Positions 1-6,246 of a stretch of 14,743 nucleotides of DNA are shown here, piece by piece. The translations under genes and the position numbers were made by a program. The DNA comes from Chloroflexi bacterium RBG_16_64_32 (GTDB lineage Bacteria > Chloroflexota > Dehalococcoidia > SM23-28-2 > RBG-16-64-32): NCBI GenBank assembly GCA_001795235.1, contig MGNZ01000067.1:1-14743 (forward strand). The letters run 5' to 3'. The notes beneath the pieces were generated by a model that had not been told where the DNA came from, searched no databases, and worked only from the letters and a program-made list of their open reading frames with translations. Positions within the stretch are counted from its first letter, which is position 1; each line of letters opens with the position of its first letter.

Positions 1-110
1 CCGCTCGTCCTGTCGCCAAAGGCGACTCGCCTGGGCGAGAGGCCCTCGAACCGCTCGTCCTGTCGCCAAAGGCGACTCGCCTGGGCGAGAGGCCCTCGAA
101 GGACGAGCGG
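1..110. repeat. 50-bp perfect tandem repeat with nested palindromes (REP-like)
   Basis: Bases 1-50 and 51-100 are identical. Each unit holds two perfect hairpins: TCGCC-AAA-GGCGA (13-25) and CTCGCC-TG-GGCGAG (26-39). The second unit is closed into a full palindrome by an 11-bp outer stem (51-61 with 100-110, ccgctcgtcct/aggacgagcgg). The first unit lacks its closing arm. Fifty is not divisible by three, so the two units are read in different frames in the overlying coding region. The left end of the repeat lies outside the window, so more units may exist. Confidence 0.85.
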
Positions 111-448
111 AGCGACAACGTCCCGCTCATGCTTCGACCCATTCGGCAGGCTCAGCACGAGCGGGTGGAGAAGCCCGGGCGACACCGGGCGTGGAGCCCA
201 TCCGCGTCCGCATCGGCATCAACGCCGGCGAGCCGGTGGCGGAGGAGGACGACCTGTTCGGGGTGGCGGTGATAAGGGCGGCGCGCATCGCGGCGATCGC
301 CCAGGGGGGGGAGATACTGGTAGCGAACGTCGTGCGGGAGCTGGCGGAGGGGAAGGACTTCCTGTTCGCGGATAGGGGCGACGTGGCGCTACGGGGGTTC
401 GATGACCCGGTGCGGCTGTTCGAGTTGAGGTGGCGGCAGGAGGCGTGA
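1..448 (+). CDS. 3' end of a hydrolase/class III nucleotidyl cyclase paralogue (5' truncated by window)
   Basis: The frame is open from the first bases of the window to a TGA at 446-448. Its last 85 codons encode the second half of a class III adenylate/guanylate cyclase domain (RVRIGINAGEP ... DDLFGVAVIRAARI ... GGEILVANVV ... LRGFDDPVRLFELRW). This part is nearly identical to the C-terminus of the complete paralogue at 552-2003: 193-436 and 1749-1992 differ at about nine bases by my reading. A GTG at 191 could start a tiny protein, but that would lack the metal-binding half of the cyclase. I therefore read it as the tail of a longer gene. Codons 2-190 translate palindromic repeat DNA (1-110 and 123-164) at the point where the paralogue also carries repeats. 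The 50-bp tandem repeat is not a multiple of three, so the gene may be frameshifted upstream. Whether the protein is functional cannot be judged here. Confidence 0.7.
   Translation, partial: RSSCRQRRLAWARGPRTARPVAKGDSPGREALEGRAERQRPAHASTHSAGSARAGGEARATPGVEPIRVRIGINAGEPVAEEDDLFGVAVIRAARIAAIAQGGEILVANVVRELAEGKDFLFADRGDVALRGFDDPVRLFELRWRQEA
123..164. repeat. Palindromic REP-like element inside cyclase paralogue 1
   Basis: CCGCTC at 123-128 pairs with GAGCGG at 159-164, and ATGCT/AGCAC extends the stem with a mismatch. The interior (cttcgac...ggctcagcac) matches the second element in the complete paralogue (1699-1731) except for a short extra segment. It lies in frame just upstream of the conserved RVRIGINAGEP coding sequence. 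Confidence 0.75.
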
Positions 449-467
449 TGCAGCCCCGCCATGTAGC

Positions 468-509
468 GGCGACCTTCAGGCCTGCCCTGAGCAGGGCCGA
501 AGGGTCGCC
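468..509. repeat. Hairpin element between the two cyclase genes
   Basis: GGCGACC (468-474) pairs with GGTCGCC (503-509). A second perfect hairpin is nested inside (GCCCTG at 484-489 with CAGGGC at 492-497). It lies 20 bp after the stop codon of the first cyclase copy. There is no T-tract, so it is not a classical intrinsic terminator, although it could protect a 3' end. Its core (cctgccctgag...gccgaaggg) resembles the CCTGAG...GAAGGG core of the REP elements inside the cyclase genes. Confidence 0.6.
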
Positions 510-511
510 AA

Positions 512-548
512 CAGGAGCCGCCGACTTGAGCCGGCGGCATTGGTGATC
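512..548. repeat. 37-bp hairpin block upstream of cyclase gene, copy A
   Basis: This block ends 3 bp before the ATG of the complete cyclase gene. It holds a perfect 7-bp stem (GCCGCCG 517-523 with CGGCGGC 532-538). The same 37 bp recurs at 2076-2112 with a single G-to-A difference in the loop. It also contains the likely ribosome binding sequence GGTGATC (542-548). Because it straddles the translation start, the hairpin could affect initiation. That role is inference. Confidence 0.75.
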
Positions 549-551
549 CAC

Positions 552-2003
552 ATGGAGCCACGCATCCAGTACGCCCAAACGGCCGACGGCGTTAGTATCG
601 CCTTCGGGACCCTGGGCGAAGGCGCACCCTTTGTCCACATACCGGGCGTTCCCTGGAGCCACATCCAGTTGGAGTGGCAGTACCACCGGGGCCGCGTGTG
701 GTTCGAGGGGCTGGCGCGGGGGAGGATGCTGGTCCGCTACGACGGCAGGGGGTCCGGGCTGTCAGACCGCGAGGTCTCCGACTACTCCCTGGAGGCCTGG
801 CTGCTGGACCTGGAGGCCGTGGTAGAGCGCCTGGGCCTGGAGAGGTTCGCCCTATGGGGCAGCGGCCTGGCCGGGCCAACGGCCATCGCCTACGCGGCCC
901 GCTACCCGGAGCGGGTGTCACACCTCCTGCTGTGGTGCTCCTACGTCCGGGGCTCTGACTTCTGGCGGTCGCCGCGCAATCAAGCCTTTCGGGCGATCAG
1001 GGAGACCGACTGGGACCTATTCGTGGAGGCCATGGCAGAGCTGGGGCTGGGACGGAGGGGGAGCGATGAGGAGGCGCGGACGATCGCGGCTTTCATTCGG
1101 GAGTCTGTCACATGGGAGGCGGCGAATGCGGCCATGCGCGCGGCTGAAGGGGTCGACGTCACCGAGCTGCTGCCGCAGGTGAGGTCGCCGACGCTGGTGC
1201 TCCACCGCCGCCAGGTCCCGGCTCCCGAAGTGGGGCTCTCCCGAGAGGTCGCCTCCCGGATACCGGACGCCCGCCTGGCGCTGCTGGAGGGCTCCTCGGT
1301 GATACCGTTCCTGGGCGACGCGGAGGCGGTGCTGGCGGCCATCAACGAGTTCCTGGGCGAGGGAGAGGCGGCGGCAGTCGGGGCTGAGACATCAGCGGCC
1401 GGCGCTGTCCGCACCGTGCTCTTCACCGACATGGAGGGGTCGACGGCACTGACGCAGCGCCTGGGCGACGCCAGGGCGCGGGAGGTCCTGCGAGAGCACG
1501 AGCGCATCGTGCGGGAGGCGTTGAGGGCGCATGGGGGCGCTGAGGTGAAGACGATGGGAGACGGGTTCATGGCGTCGTTCTCGTCGCCGACCGGGGCCCT
1601 GGAGTGCGCCGTCGCCATGCAGCGCGCCTTCGCCGTGCGAAATGCCTCCCTTCCCGCTCACCCTGAGCCTGTCGAAGGGCGAGCGGAGCCACAACCTTCC
1701 GCTCATGCTTCGACAAGCTCAGCACGAGCGGATAGAAGCGTTGACGCCGAGCCCATCCGCGTCCGCATCGGCATCAACGCCGGCGAGCCGGTGGCGGAGG
1801 AGGACGACCTGTTCGGGGTGGCGGTGATAAGGGCGGCGCGCATCGCAGCGATCGCCCAGGGGGGCGAGATACTGGTAGCGAACGTCGTGAGGGAGCTGGC
1901 GGAGGGGAAGGACTTCTTGTTCGCCGACAAGGGCGACGTAGCCCTACGGGGGTTCGATGACCCGGTGCGGCTGTTCGAGTTGAGGTGGCGGAGGGAGAGG
2001 TGA
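552..2003 (+). CDS. Alpha/beta-hydrolase-like / class III nucleotidyl cyclase fusion protein
   Basis: This is a 483-residue protein; ATG 552 (MEPRIQYAQTADG) fits the family start better than the in-frame TTG at 540. Residues 1-270 form an alpha/beta-hydrolase fold. The nucleophile elbow reads LWGSGLAGP, with Gly105 where Ser is expected, and the usual active-site His position is Val250 (EGSSVIPFLGD). The domain is probably a ligand-binding or regulatory relic. Residues 286-483 are a class III cyclase making cAMP or cGMP from ATP or GTP. The metal-binding aspartates are Asp293 (FTDMEGST) and Asp337 (KTMGDGF). Lys333, Asp419 and Arg430 are present, but the transition-state Asn position is Ile426, so activity may be low. 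Residues about 365-398 are encoded by palindromic repeat DNA. The layout resembles Mycobacterium tuberculosis Rv1900c (LipJ). A near-identical 3' paralogue lies upstream. The protein is predicted cytosolic, since no signal or membrane segment is seen. Confidence 0.88.
   Translation: MEPRIQYAQTADGVSIAFGTLGEGAPFVHIPGVPWSHIQLEWQYHRGRVWFEGLARGRMLVRYDGRGSGLSDREVSDYSLEAWLLDLEAVVERLGLERFALWGSGLAGPTAIAYAARYPERVSHLLLWCSYVRGSDFWRSPRNQAFRAIRETDWDLFVEAMAELGLGRRGSDEEARTIAAFIRESVTWEAANAAMRAAEGVDVTELLPQVRSPTLVLHRRQVPAPEVGLSREVASRIPDARLALLEGSSVIPFLGDAEAVLAAINEFLGEGEAAAVGAETSAAGAVRTVLFTDMEGSTALTQRLGDARAREVLREHERIVREALRAHGGAEVKTMGDGFMASFSSPTGALECAVAMQRAFAVRNASLPAHPEPVEGRAEPQPSAHASTSSARADRSVDAEPIRVRIGINAGEPVAEEDDLFGVAVIRAARIAAIAQGGEILVANVVRELAEGKDFLFADKGDVALRGFDDPVRLFELRWRRER
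1654..1731. repeat. Inverted pair of REP-like palindromes inside the cyclase coding sequence
   Basis: Unit 1 (1654-1686) is CCGCTC-a-CCCT ... AGGG-c-GAGCGG. Unit 2 (1699-1731) is CCGCTCATGCT ... AGCACGAGCGG, an 11-bp stem with one wobble. The loops (gagcctgtcga and tcgacaagctc) are near-reverse complements, so the two units form an inverted pair like a BIME. Together with short flanks they add about 34 codons in frame to the cyclase domain, translated with Pro/Ser/Ala-rich residues such as HPEPVEG and ASTSSARA. Such translations are typical of REP read-through. Confidence 0.85.
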
Positions 2004-2026
2004 CGGGTGCAAGATTGATATCTAGC

Positions 2027-2067
2027 CCGCGCACTGAAAGCCTGCCTGCCGGTAGGCAGGTGCGCGG
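2027..2067. repeat. Hairpin element downstream of the complete cyclase gene
   Basis: CCGCGCAC (2027-2034) is complementary to GTGCGCGG (2060-2067). A second stem, CCTGCCT/AGGCAGG (2041-2047 with 2054-2060), is nested inside; the two compete for the base at 2060. It stands at the same relative place as the hairpin at 468-509, between a cyclase stop codon and the 37-bp hairpin block, but the sequence differs. There is no T-tract. It may act as a 3'-end structure. Confidence 0.6.
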
Positions 2068-2075
2068 CTCAATAG

Positions 2076-2134
2076 CAGGAGCCGCCGACTTAAGCCGGCG
2101 GCATTGGTGATCAATATGGGGCCGCGTAGCTAGT
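2076..2134 (+). pseudogene. 5'-end remnant of a third cyclase copy (hairpin block plus start codon)
   Basis: Bases 2076-2112 repeat the 37-bp block before the complete cyclase gene (512-548) with one mismatch. Similarity continues past the block: of the next 22 bases (2113-2134 against 549-570), 15 match, including an ATGG at the start-codon position. Here the frame reads Met-Gly-Pro-Arg-Ser and then stops. The SMP-30 gene begins 5 bp later. The stretch looks like the beginning of another cyclase gene whose body is missing. Alternatively the hairpin block is a dispersed repeat and the further similarity is chance, which I find less likely. Confidence 0.55.
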
Positions 2135-2139
2135 CACAG

Positions 2140-3015
2140 ATGGAGAGCTTGATGGAGACGCTGAAACCTTGTGTGTTGCTTGACGGCCTGGTCTTTCCGG
2201 AAGGTCCGCGCTGGCACGACGGGAAGCTGTGGTTCTCCGATATCCACGCCCAAAAAGTCATGACCGTGGACCCGGAGGGGCGCTCAGACGTAGTCGTATC
2301 CGTTCCACAGCGGCCCTCAGGCCTTGGCTTTCTCCCTGATGGCGGGCTGCTGGTGGTTTCCGTGCTTGATGGGCTGTTGCTGCGCCTCGATTCCGGCGGC
2401 CTTCACACCCACGCCGACCTCAACGCACTGGGCAGCGTCCAACCGAACGATATGGTTGTGGACGAAGATGGTCGCGCCTACATCGGCGATGTCGCCTTCG
2501 ACATCTCGGCCGGGCCGCCCAAACCGGGCAGCGTCATCCTAGTGACCCCAGATGGGGACGCGCGACTGGCTGCCGAAGGCCTCAACTACCCCAACGGCTT
2601 GGTGATCACTCCGGATGGGAAGACCCTGATAGTCGCAGAAACCATGGGCAGGTGCCTCACCGCCTTCGATATTGCTCCAGACGGTTCCCTATCGGGTAGG
2701 CGGCAGTTTGCCAACCTCGGTGTGGGTGCTCTCGGTGGGGCTATGCCTGACGGGATCTGCGTCGACGCCGAAGGAGCCATTTGGGTCAGTTCTCCGCCCA
2801 CGGGCGAGTTCCTGCGGGTGAAGGACGGTGGCGACATCACCCATCGCATTCCCGTTCCCGGCAAGTGGGCAGTGGCCTGCATGCTGGGGGGAGAGGATCG
2901 CCGCACCCTGTTCCTGTGCACGGCTGAGACGACGCTGCAGGGCCTAGGTGAGGGGAAGTCAATCGGATGGATCGAGACGGTCGGCGTCGAGGTCGCCGGA
3001 GCGGGACGCCCCTGA
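2140..3015 (+). CDS. SMP-30/gluconolactonase-family protein (LRE-like six-bladed beta-propeller)
   Basis: This 291-residue protein has the usual length for the SMP-30/gluconolactonase/luciferin-regenerating family. These are calcium- or zinc-dependent lactonases on six-bladed beta-propellers that hydrolyse sugar or other lactones. The expected metal and substrate ligands are visible: Glu21 (FPEGPRW), Asn103 (QPNDMVV), Asn152 (NYPNGLVITPDG) and Asp204 (MPDGICVDAEG). No signal peptide is seen, so it is probably cytosolic. ATG 2140 is the longest start. ATG 2152 (METLKP) has a better ribosome site (GGAGAG, 2142-2147) and may be the true one. It is a single gene, not in an operon, lying between apparent 5' and 3' remnants of a cyclase gene. 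Third codon positions look less GC-rich than in gyrA, which would fit a separate origin, but this is an impression rather than a measurement. The substrate cannot be read from the sequence. Confidence 0.85.
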   Translation: MESLMETLKPCVLLDGLVFPEGPRWHDGKLWFSDIHAQKVMTVDPEGRSDVVVSVPQRPSGLGFLPDGGLLVVSVLDGLLLRLDSGGLHTHADLNALGSVQPNDMVVDEDGRAYIGDVAFDISAGPPKPGSVILVTPDGDARLAAEGLNYPNGLVITPDGKTLIVAETMGRCLTAFDIAPDGSLSGRRQFANLGVGALGGAMPDGICVDAEGAIWVSSPPTGEFLRVKDGGDITHRIPVPGKWAVACMLGGEDRRTLFLCTAETTLQGLGEGKSIGWIETVGVEVAGAGRP

Positions 3016-3038
3016 CCAGACATTCGAGCAGGGAGGCG

Positions 3039-3085
3039 CAGGCGTTCCAGACCCCCGGTGCGGCTGTTCGAGTTGAGGTGGCGGA
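3039..3085 (+). pseudogene. 3'-end remnant of a cyclase gene
   Basis: Bases 3054-3085 match 1961-1992, the end of the complete cyclase gene (coding for PVRLFELRWR), exactly over 32 bp. They also match 406-436 of the first copy. Weaker similarity, with small indels, extends left to about 3039 (ggcgttcca against ggggttcgat). No cyclase coding sequence lies upstream, only the SMP-30 gene. This is a decayed fragment, not a functional gene. Confidence 0.75.
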
Positions 3086-3390
3086 AGCCCTAGCGCTGGG
3101 GGCCCTCAGTGTTCCTTCTCTTTCTGGCGATCGGAACGTCTCTGCTACGGAACCACTGGGGTGAGGGTCAAGCGTGAGCGGCCCCGCGTCAGAGCGACCC
3201 CGCGCGAGGTGGCATCCCGGCGGATATGCCGCCGTTGACGGCGATGCGAGCGCCTGAGATACCGCTATCGCCCTCGCGCTCCTTTTCTCGGGGGCAGGCC
3301 TGACGTGAACATAGGCGCTACGTGGGTTATCATCGCGTAGGTTAACGCCCCTTTCATCCAGGCGTTTCTAGAACATGAGACGGGCCGCGC
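3086..3390. other. Intergenic region upstream of gyrA
   Basis: About 300 bp without a convincing gene. It holds a perfect hairpin CGGCGG-ATATG-CCGCCG (3218-3234) and the candidate gyrA promoter listed separately. Short frames crossing this region (for example 2967-3164) have no recognisable product and run through the cyclase remnant. Confidence 0.5.
3305..3333 (+). promoter_or_regulatory. Candidate sigma-70-type promoter for gyrA
   Basis: The -10 candidate TATCAT (3328-3333) matches the consensus at five of six positions. At 17-bp spacing the -35 candidate is GTGAAC (3305-3310), a weak three of six. Transcription would start near 3340, leaving a leader of about 60 nt before gyrA. This rests on consensus matching only. 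Confidence 0.3.
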
Positions 3391-3395
3391 AGGAG
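3391..3395 (+). promoter_or_regulatory. Ribosome binding site of gyrA
   Basis: AGGAG lies 8 nt before ATG 3404. This supports that start, which also gives the normal GyrA N-terminus ahead of the conserved DEMRASYLDYAMSVI segment. Confidence 0.7.
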
Positions 3396-3403
3396 CTGAG
3401 AGT

Positions 3404-6244
3404 ATGACGTTAGAGACCTCACCACGGCAGAACGTTCGCCCCCTAAAGATCGAGGACGAGATGCGCGCATCCTACCTCGATTACGCCATGTCCGTCATCG
3501 TGTCGCGCGCCCTGCCGGACATACGCGACGGCCTGAAGCCGGTGCAGCGGCGCATCCTGTACGCGATGCACGATATGGGGATGCGCCCCGGCTCCCCCTA
3601 CCGGAAGAGCGCCAGAATTGTGGGCGAGGTCCTGGGTAAGTACCACCCGCACGGCGACACCTCGGTGTACGAAGCGATGGTGCGCATGGCCCAGGACTTC
3701 AGCATGCGCTACCCGTTGGTGGACGGACAGGGTAACTTCGGCTCGGTCGATAACGATCCGCCGGCGGCGATGCGCTACACGGAGGCGCGCCTGGCCGCCA
3801 TCGCCGACGAGATGCTGGCGGACATCGACCGCAACACGGTGGACTTCGCGCCCAACTTCGATGGCTCTTTGCAGGAACCCGTGGTGCTGCCGGCGCGGCT
3901 ACCCAACCTGCTGGTGAACGGGGCCACCGGTATCGCTGTGGGTATGGCCACGAACATCCCGCCCCACAACCTGAGCGAGGTGTGCGACGCCATCGCCTAC
4001 CTGATTGAGAACCCGGAGGCGACTACCGCGGACCTTGCGGAGATTGTCCTTGCGCCGGACTTCCCCACCGGGGGCGTGCTCTTCCGCTACGAGACTGTGC
4101 GGCTGCCGGCGACCAACGGCCAGGGCCCCACGAGCGAGAGGCGGGACGCGATCCGCACAGCCTACGCGGACGGGCGGGGGCGGGTATTCGTCCGGGCGCG
4201 CGCCCACATCGAGGAGATGGCCCGGGGAGGTCGCTACCAGATCGTTGTAAACGAGCTGCCGTACCAGACTAACAAGGCGGCGCTTATCGAGAAGATCGCC
4301 GGCCTGGTCCGCAGCAAGCGCATAGACGGCATCTCGGAGCTGCGGGACGAGTCCGACCGCCACGGCATGCGTGTCGTCATTGAGCTTAAGCGCGAGGGGC
4401 AGCCGCGACAGGTGCTGAGCAACCTGTTCAAGTTCACGGCCATGCAGTCTACCTTCCCCATGAACATGCTGGCGCTGGTGGACGGTCAGCCGAGGACGGT
4501 GAGCCTAAAGCGGATGCTGGATTCGTTCATCGCACACCGGCGGGTGGTGATCCGGCGCCGCTCGGAGTTCGATCTGGAGAAAGCGCGAGAGCGGGGCCAC
4601 ATCCTGGAGGGGCTGCTCAAGGCGCTTGATCAGCTGGACGCGGTGATCAAGGCGATCCGGGGGTCGCCCTCCGCAGACGAGGCGAAGCAGCGGCTGATGA
4701 AGGCACCGTTCAAGCTCAGCGACCGTCAGGCCCAGGCCGTTCTGGACATGCAGCTGCGCCGCCTGGCCCGCCTGGAGCGCGAGAAGATCCAGGATGAGTA
4801 CGCGGAGATCATCAAGCAGATAGGCTATCTGGAGGACTTGCTGGCCAACCCCCGCAAGATCGATTACCTCATCCGCGATGACGCCCAGGAGGTGAAGGAG
4901 CGCTTCGGGGATGAGCGCAGGACGCAGATCATGGAACAGGAGCCGGAGGAGTTCTCCGAGGAGGACCTGGTGGCGCACCAGGAAGTGGTGGTCACGCTGT
5001 CCATCCATGGGTACGTGAAACGGCTGCCGCTGGACACCTATCGCGCTCAGCGCCGCGGCGGCCGCGGCGTCACCGGCATGCGGACCCGGGAGGACGACGC
5101 CGTCCGTCACCTGCTGGTGGCCGATACGCACGACGACCTCCTCTTCTTCACAGATCGCGGCCGCTGTTTCCAGATCAAGGCCTATGAGCTGCCCGACGCC
5201 GCACGCATGGCCCGCGGAATCCCCCTGATAAACCTCGTTTCCGTCGATCAGCGGGAGTGGGTGACGGCCGTTGTGCGCTTGCCCAAGGACCTGGAGCGAG
5301 ACTTCCTGGTGATGGGCTCGAAGCTGGGTGAGGTGAAGAAGACGCCCCTGAAGAAGTTCGCCAACGTCCGGCGCGGCGGCCTCAACGCCATGGACCTGGA
5401 GCCGGAAGATGAGTTGGTCTCCGTCAAGATGGCCAGCGACGATGATAATGCGCTGCTGGTGACGGCGGAGGGTAAGAGCCTGCGCTTTTCCGTGCACGCG
5501 CTACGCTCCGCGTCGCGGCAGTCCGGTGGGGTGCGAGGGGTGAGGCTTGGCAAGAGCGACCGGGTGGTGGCGATGGAGATCGCCAAGCCGAAGGAGGCGA
5601 TGCTGGTCGTCACGTCGCAGGGGTTCGGAAAGCGCACGCCCGTGGAAGAATACCCGCTGCAGGGCCGAGGCGGCCAGGGCGTAATCACCTTCAAGGTCAA
5701 CGCCAAGACCGGCAACCTCATCTCCGCTCGTATGGTAAACCCGTCGCAGGAGCTGATGCTTATATCGGAAGGCGGGATCGTACTGCGCACCCCGATGGAG
5801 CACATCTCCGTCCAGGGGCGATCTACACAGGGCGTAACGCTGATGGATGTCGAAGATGGGGACGCGGTCGCGGCGGTCACCATTATCGATACGGCACGGG
5901 AGTACAAGGAAGAGGCTGTCCTTCTTACCGGCGTGAGCGCACAACCGGAGTCCGTGGCGGGCGGCAAGAAGCAGCCCGCGAAGAGGGCTGGTGGTCGTGC
6001 AGGGAAGCACGGGGCGAAGGGTAAGGGGAAGGTCTCACCGCCGAAGGCTCAGCGTTCCGCTGCCAAGTCGCGGGCGCCTTCCGCCGGGAGCAAGTCATCT
6101 GCGGCCACGGGTGGGAAAACTTCCCCGCCGGCCAAGACTCAGCGGTCAAGCGCCAAGTCCGGGAAGACTTCCGCCAAAGGCAGAGCGTCTGCTGCCAAGT
6201 CCGCACCCGCACCACGGCGGCGGTCTCCGCGCAAGGGTAGTTAG
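3404..6244 (+). CDS. gyrA: DNA gyrase subunit A
   Basis: This 946-residue protein is the DNA breakage-reunion subunit that introduces negative supercoils together with GyrB, which is not in this window. The N-terminal winged-helix and tower regions are complete, and the catalytic Tyr125 lies in AAMRYTEARL. The canonical GyrA box QRRGGRG, in the C-terminal beta-pinwheel, separates it from ParC. In the quinolone-determining segment (GKYHPHGDTSVYEAM), Thr86 and Glu90 stand where E. coli has Ser83 and Asp87. Residues 845-946 form a low-complexity basic tail with about 27 Lys/Arg and one acidic residue. It has two imperfect repeats (VSPPKAQRSAAKS and TSPPAKTQRSSAKS) and resembles histone H1-type tails. 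This tail is not part of the standard GyrA architecture. The gene has a good ribosome site (AGGAG, spacing 8) and is followed after 2 nt by the RidA-family gene, so the two are probably co-transcribed. Confidence 0.97.
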   Translation: MTLETSPRQNVRPLKIEDEMRASYLDYAMSVIVSRALPDIRDGLKPVQRRILYAMHDMGMRPGSPYRKSARIVGEVLGKYHPHGDTSVYEAMVRMAQDFSMRYPLVDGQGNFGSVDNDPPAAMRYTEARLAAIADEMLADIDRNTVDFAPNFDGSLQEPVVLPARLPNLLVNGATGIAVGMATNIPPHNLSEVCDAIAYLIENPEATTADLAEIVLAPDFPTGGVLFRYETVRLPATNGQGPTSERRDAIRTAYADGRGRVFVRARAHIEEMARGGRYQIVVNELPYQTNKAALIEKIAGLVRSKRIDGISELRDESDRHGMRVVIELKREGQPRQVLSNLFKFTAMQSTFPMNMLALVDGQPRTVSLKRMLDSFIAHRRVVIRRRSEFDLEKARERGHILEGLLKALDQLDAVIKAIRGSPSADEAKQRLMKAPFKLSDRQAQAVLDMQLRRLARLEREKIQDEYAEIIKQIGYLEDLLANPRKIDYLIRDDAQEVKERFGDERRTQIMEQEPEEFSEEDLVAHQEVVVTLSIHGYVKRLPLDTYRAQRRGGRGVTGMRTREDDAVRHLLVADTHDDLLFFTDRGRCFQIKAYELPDAARMARGIPLINLVSVDQREWVTAVVRLPKDLERDFLVMGSKLGEVKKTPLKKFANVRRGGLNAMDLEPEDELVSVKMASDDDNALLVTAEGKSLRFSVHALRSASRQSGGVRGVRLGKSDRVVAMEIAKPKEAMLVVTSQGFGKRTPVEEYPLQGRGGQGVITFKVNAKTGNLISARMVNPSQELMLISEGGIVLRTPMEHISVQGRSTQGVTLMDVEDGDAVAAVTIIDTAREYKEEAVLLTGVSAQPESVAGGKKQPAKRAGGRAGKHGAKGKGKVSPPKAQRSAAKSRAPSAGSKSSAATGGKTSPPAKTQRSSAKSGKTSAKGRASAAKSAPAPRRRSPRKGS

Positions 6245-6246
6245 GA

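Noticed and set aside
1..110. CRISPR array
   Set aside because: The 50-bp units are directly adjacent without unique spacers, and they are palindromic REP-like units inside a coding frame.
191..448. Independent 85-residue protein starting at GTG 191
   Set aside because: It encodes only the second half of a cyclase domain, lacks the metal-binding aspartates, and its frame is open leftward to the window edge.
447..545. 32-codon frame overlapping the first cyclase stop (TGATG)
   Set aside because: It translates the hairpin repeats (residues such as RPALSRAEGSPT) and has no recognisable fold.
540..551. TTG 540 as start of the complete cyclase
   Set aside because: ATG 552 gives the family-like N-terminus MEPRIQYA and has GGTGATC just upstream.
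127..686. Minus-strand frames opposite the first cyclase copy
   Set aside because: Low-complexity Pro/Ser/Arg-rich translations of repeat and GC-rich coding DNA; they are shadows of the plus-strand genes.
2967..3164. 65-codon frame after the SMP-30 gene
   Set aside because: It overlaps the SMP-30 end in another frame and runs through the cyclase remnant, with no recognisable product.
3653..3673. Quinolone-resistance mutation in gyrA
   Set aside because: Thr86 stands at the E. coli Ser83 position, but Thr is a natural residue there in some bacteria, so resistance cannot be claimed.
4505..5497. 330-codon minus-strand frame inside gyrA
   Set aside because: The plus strand encodes conserved GyrA throughout; long antisense frames are expected in GC-rich genes.
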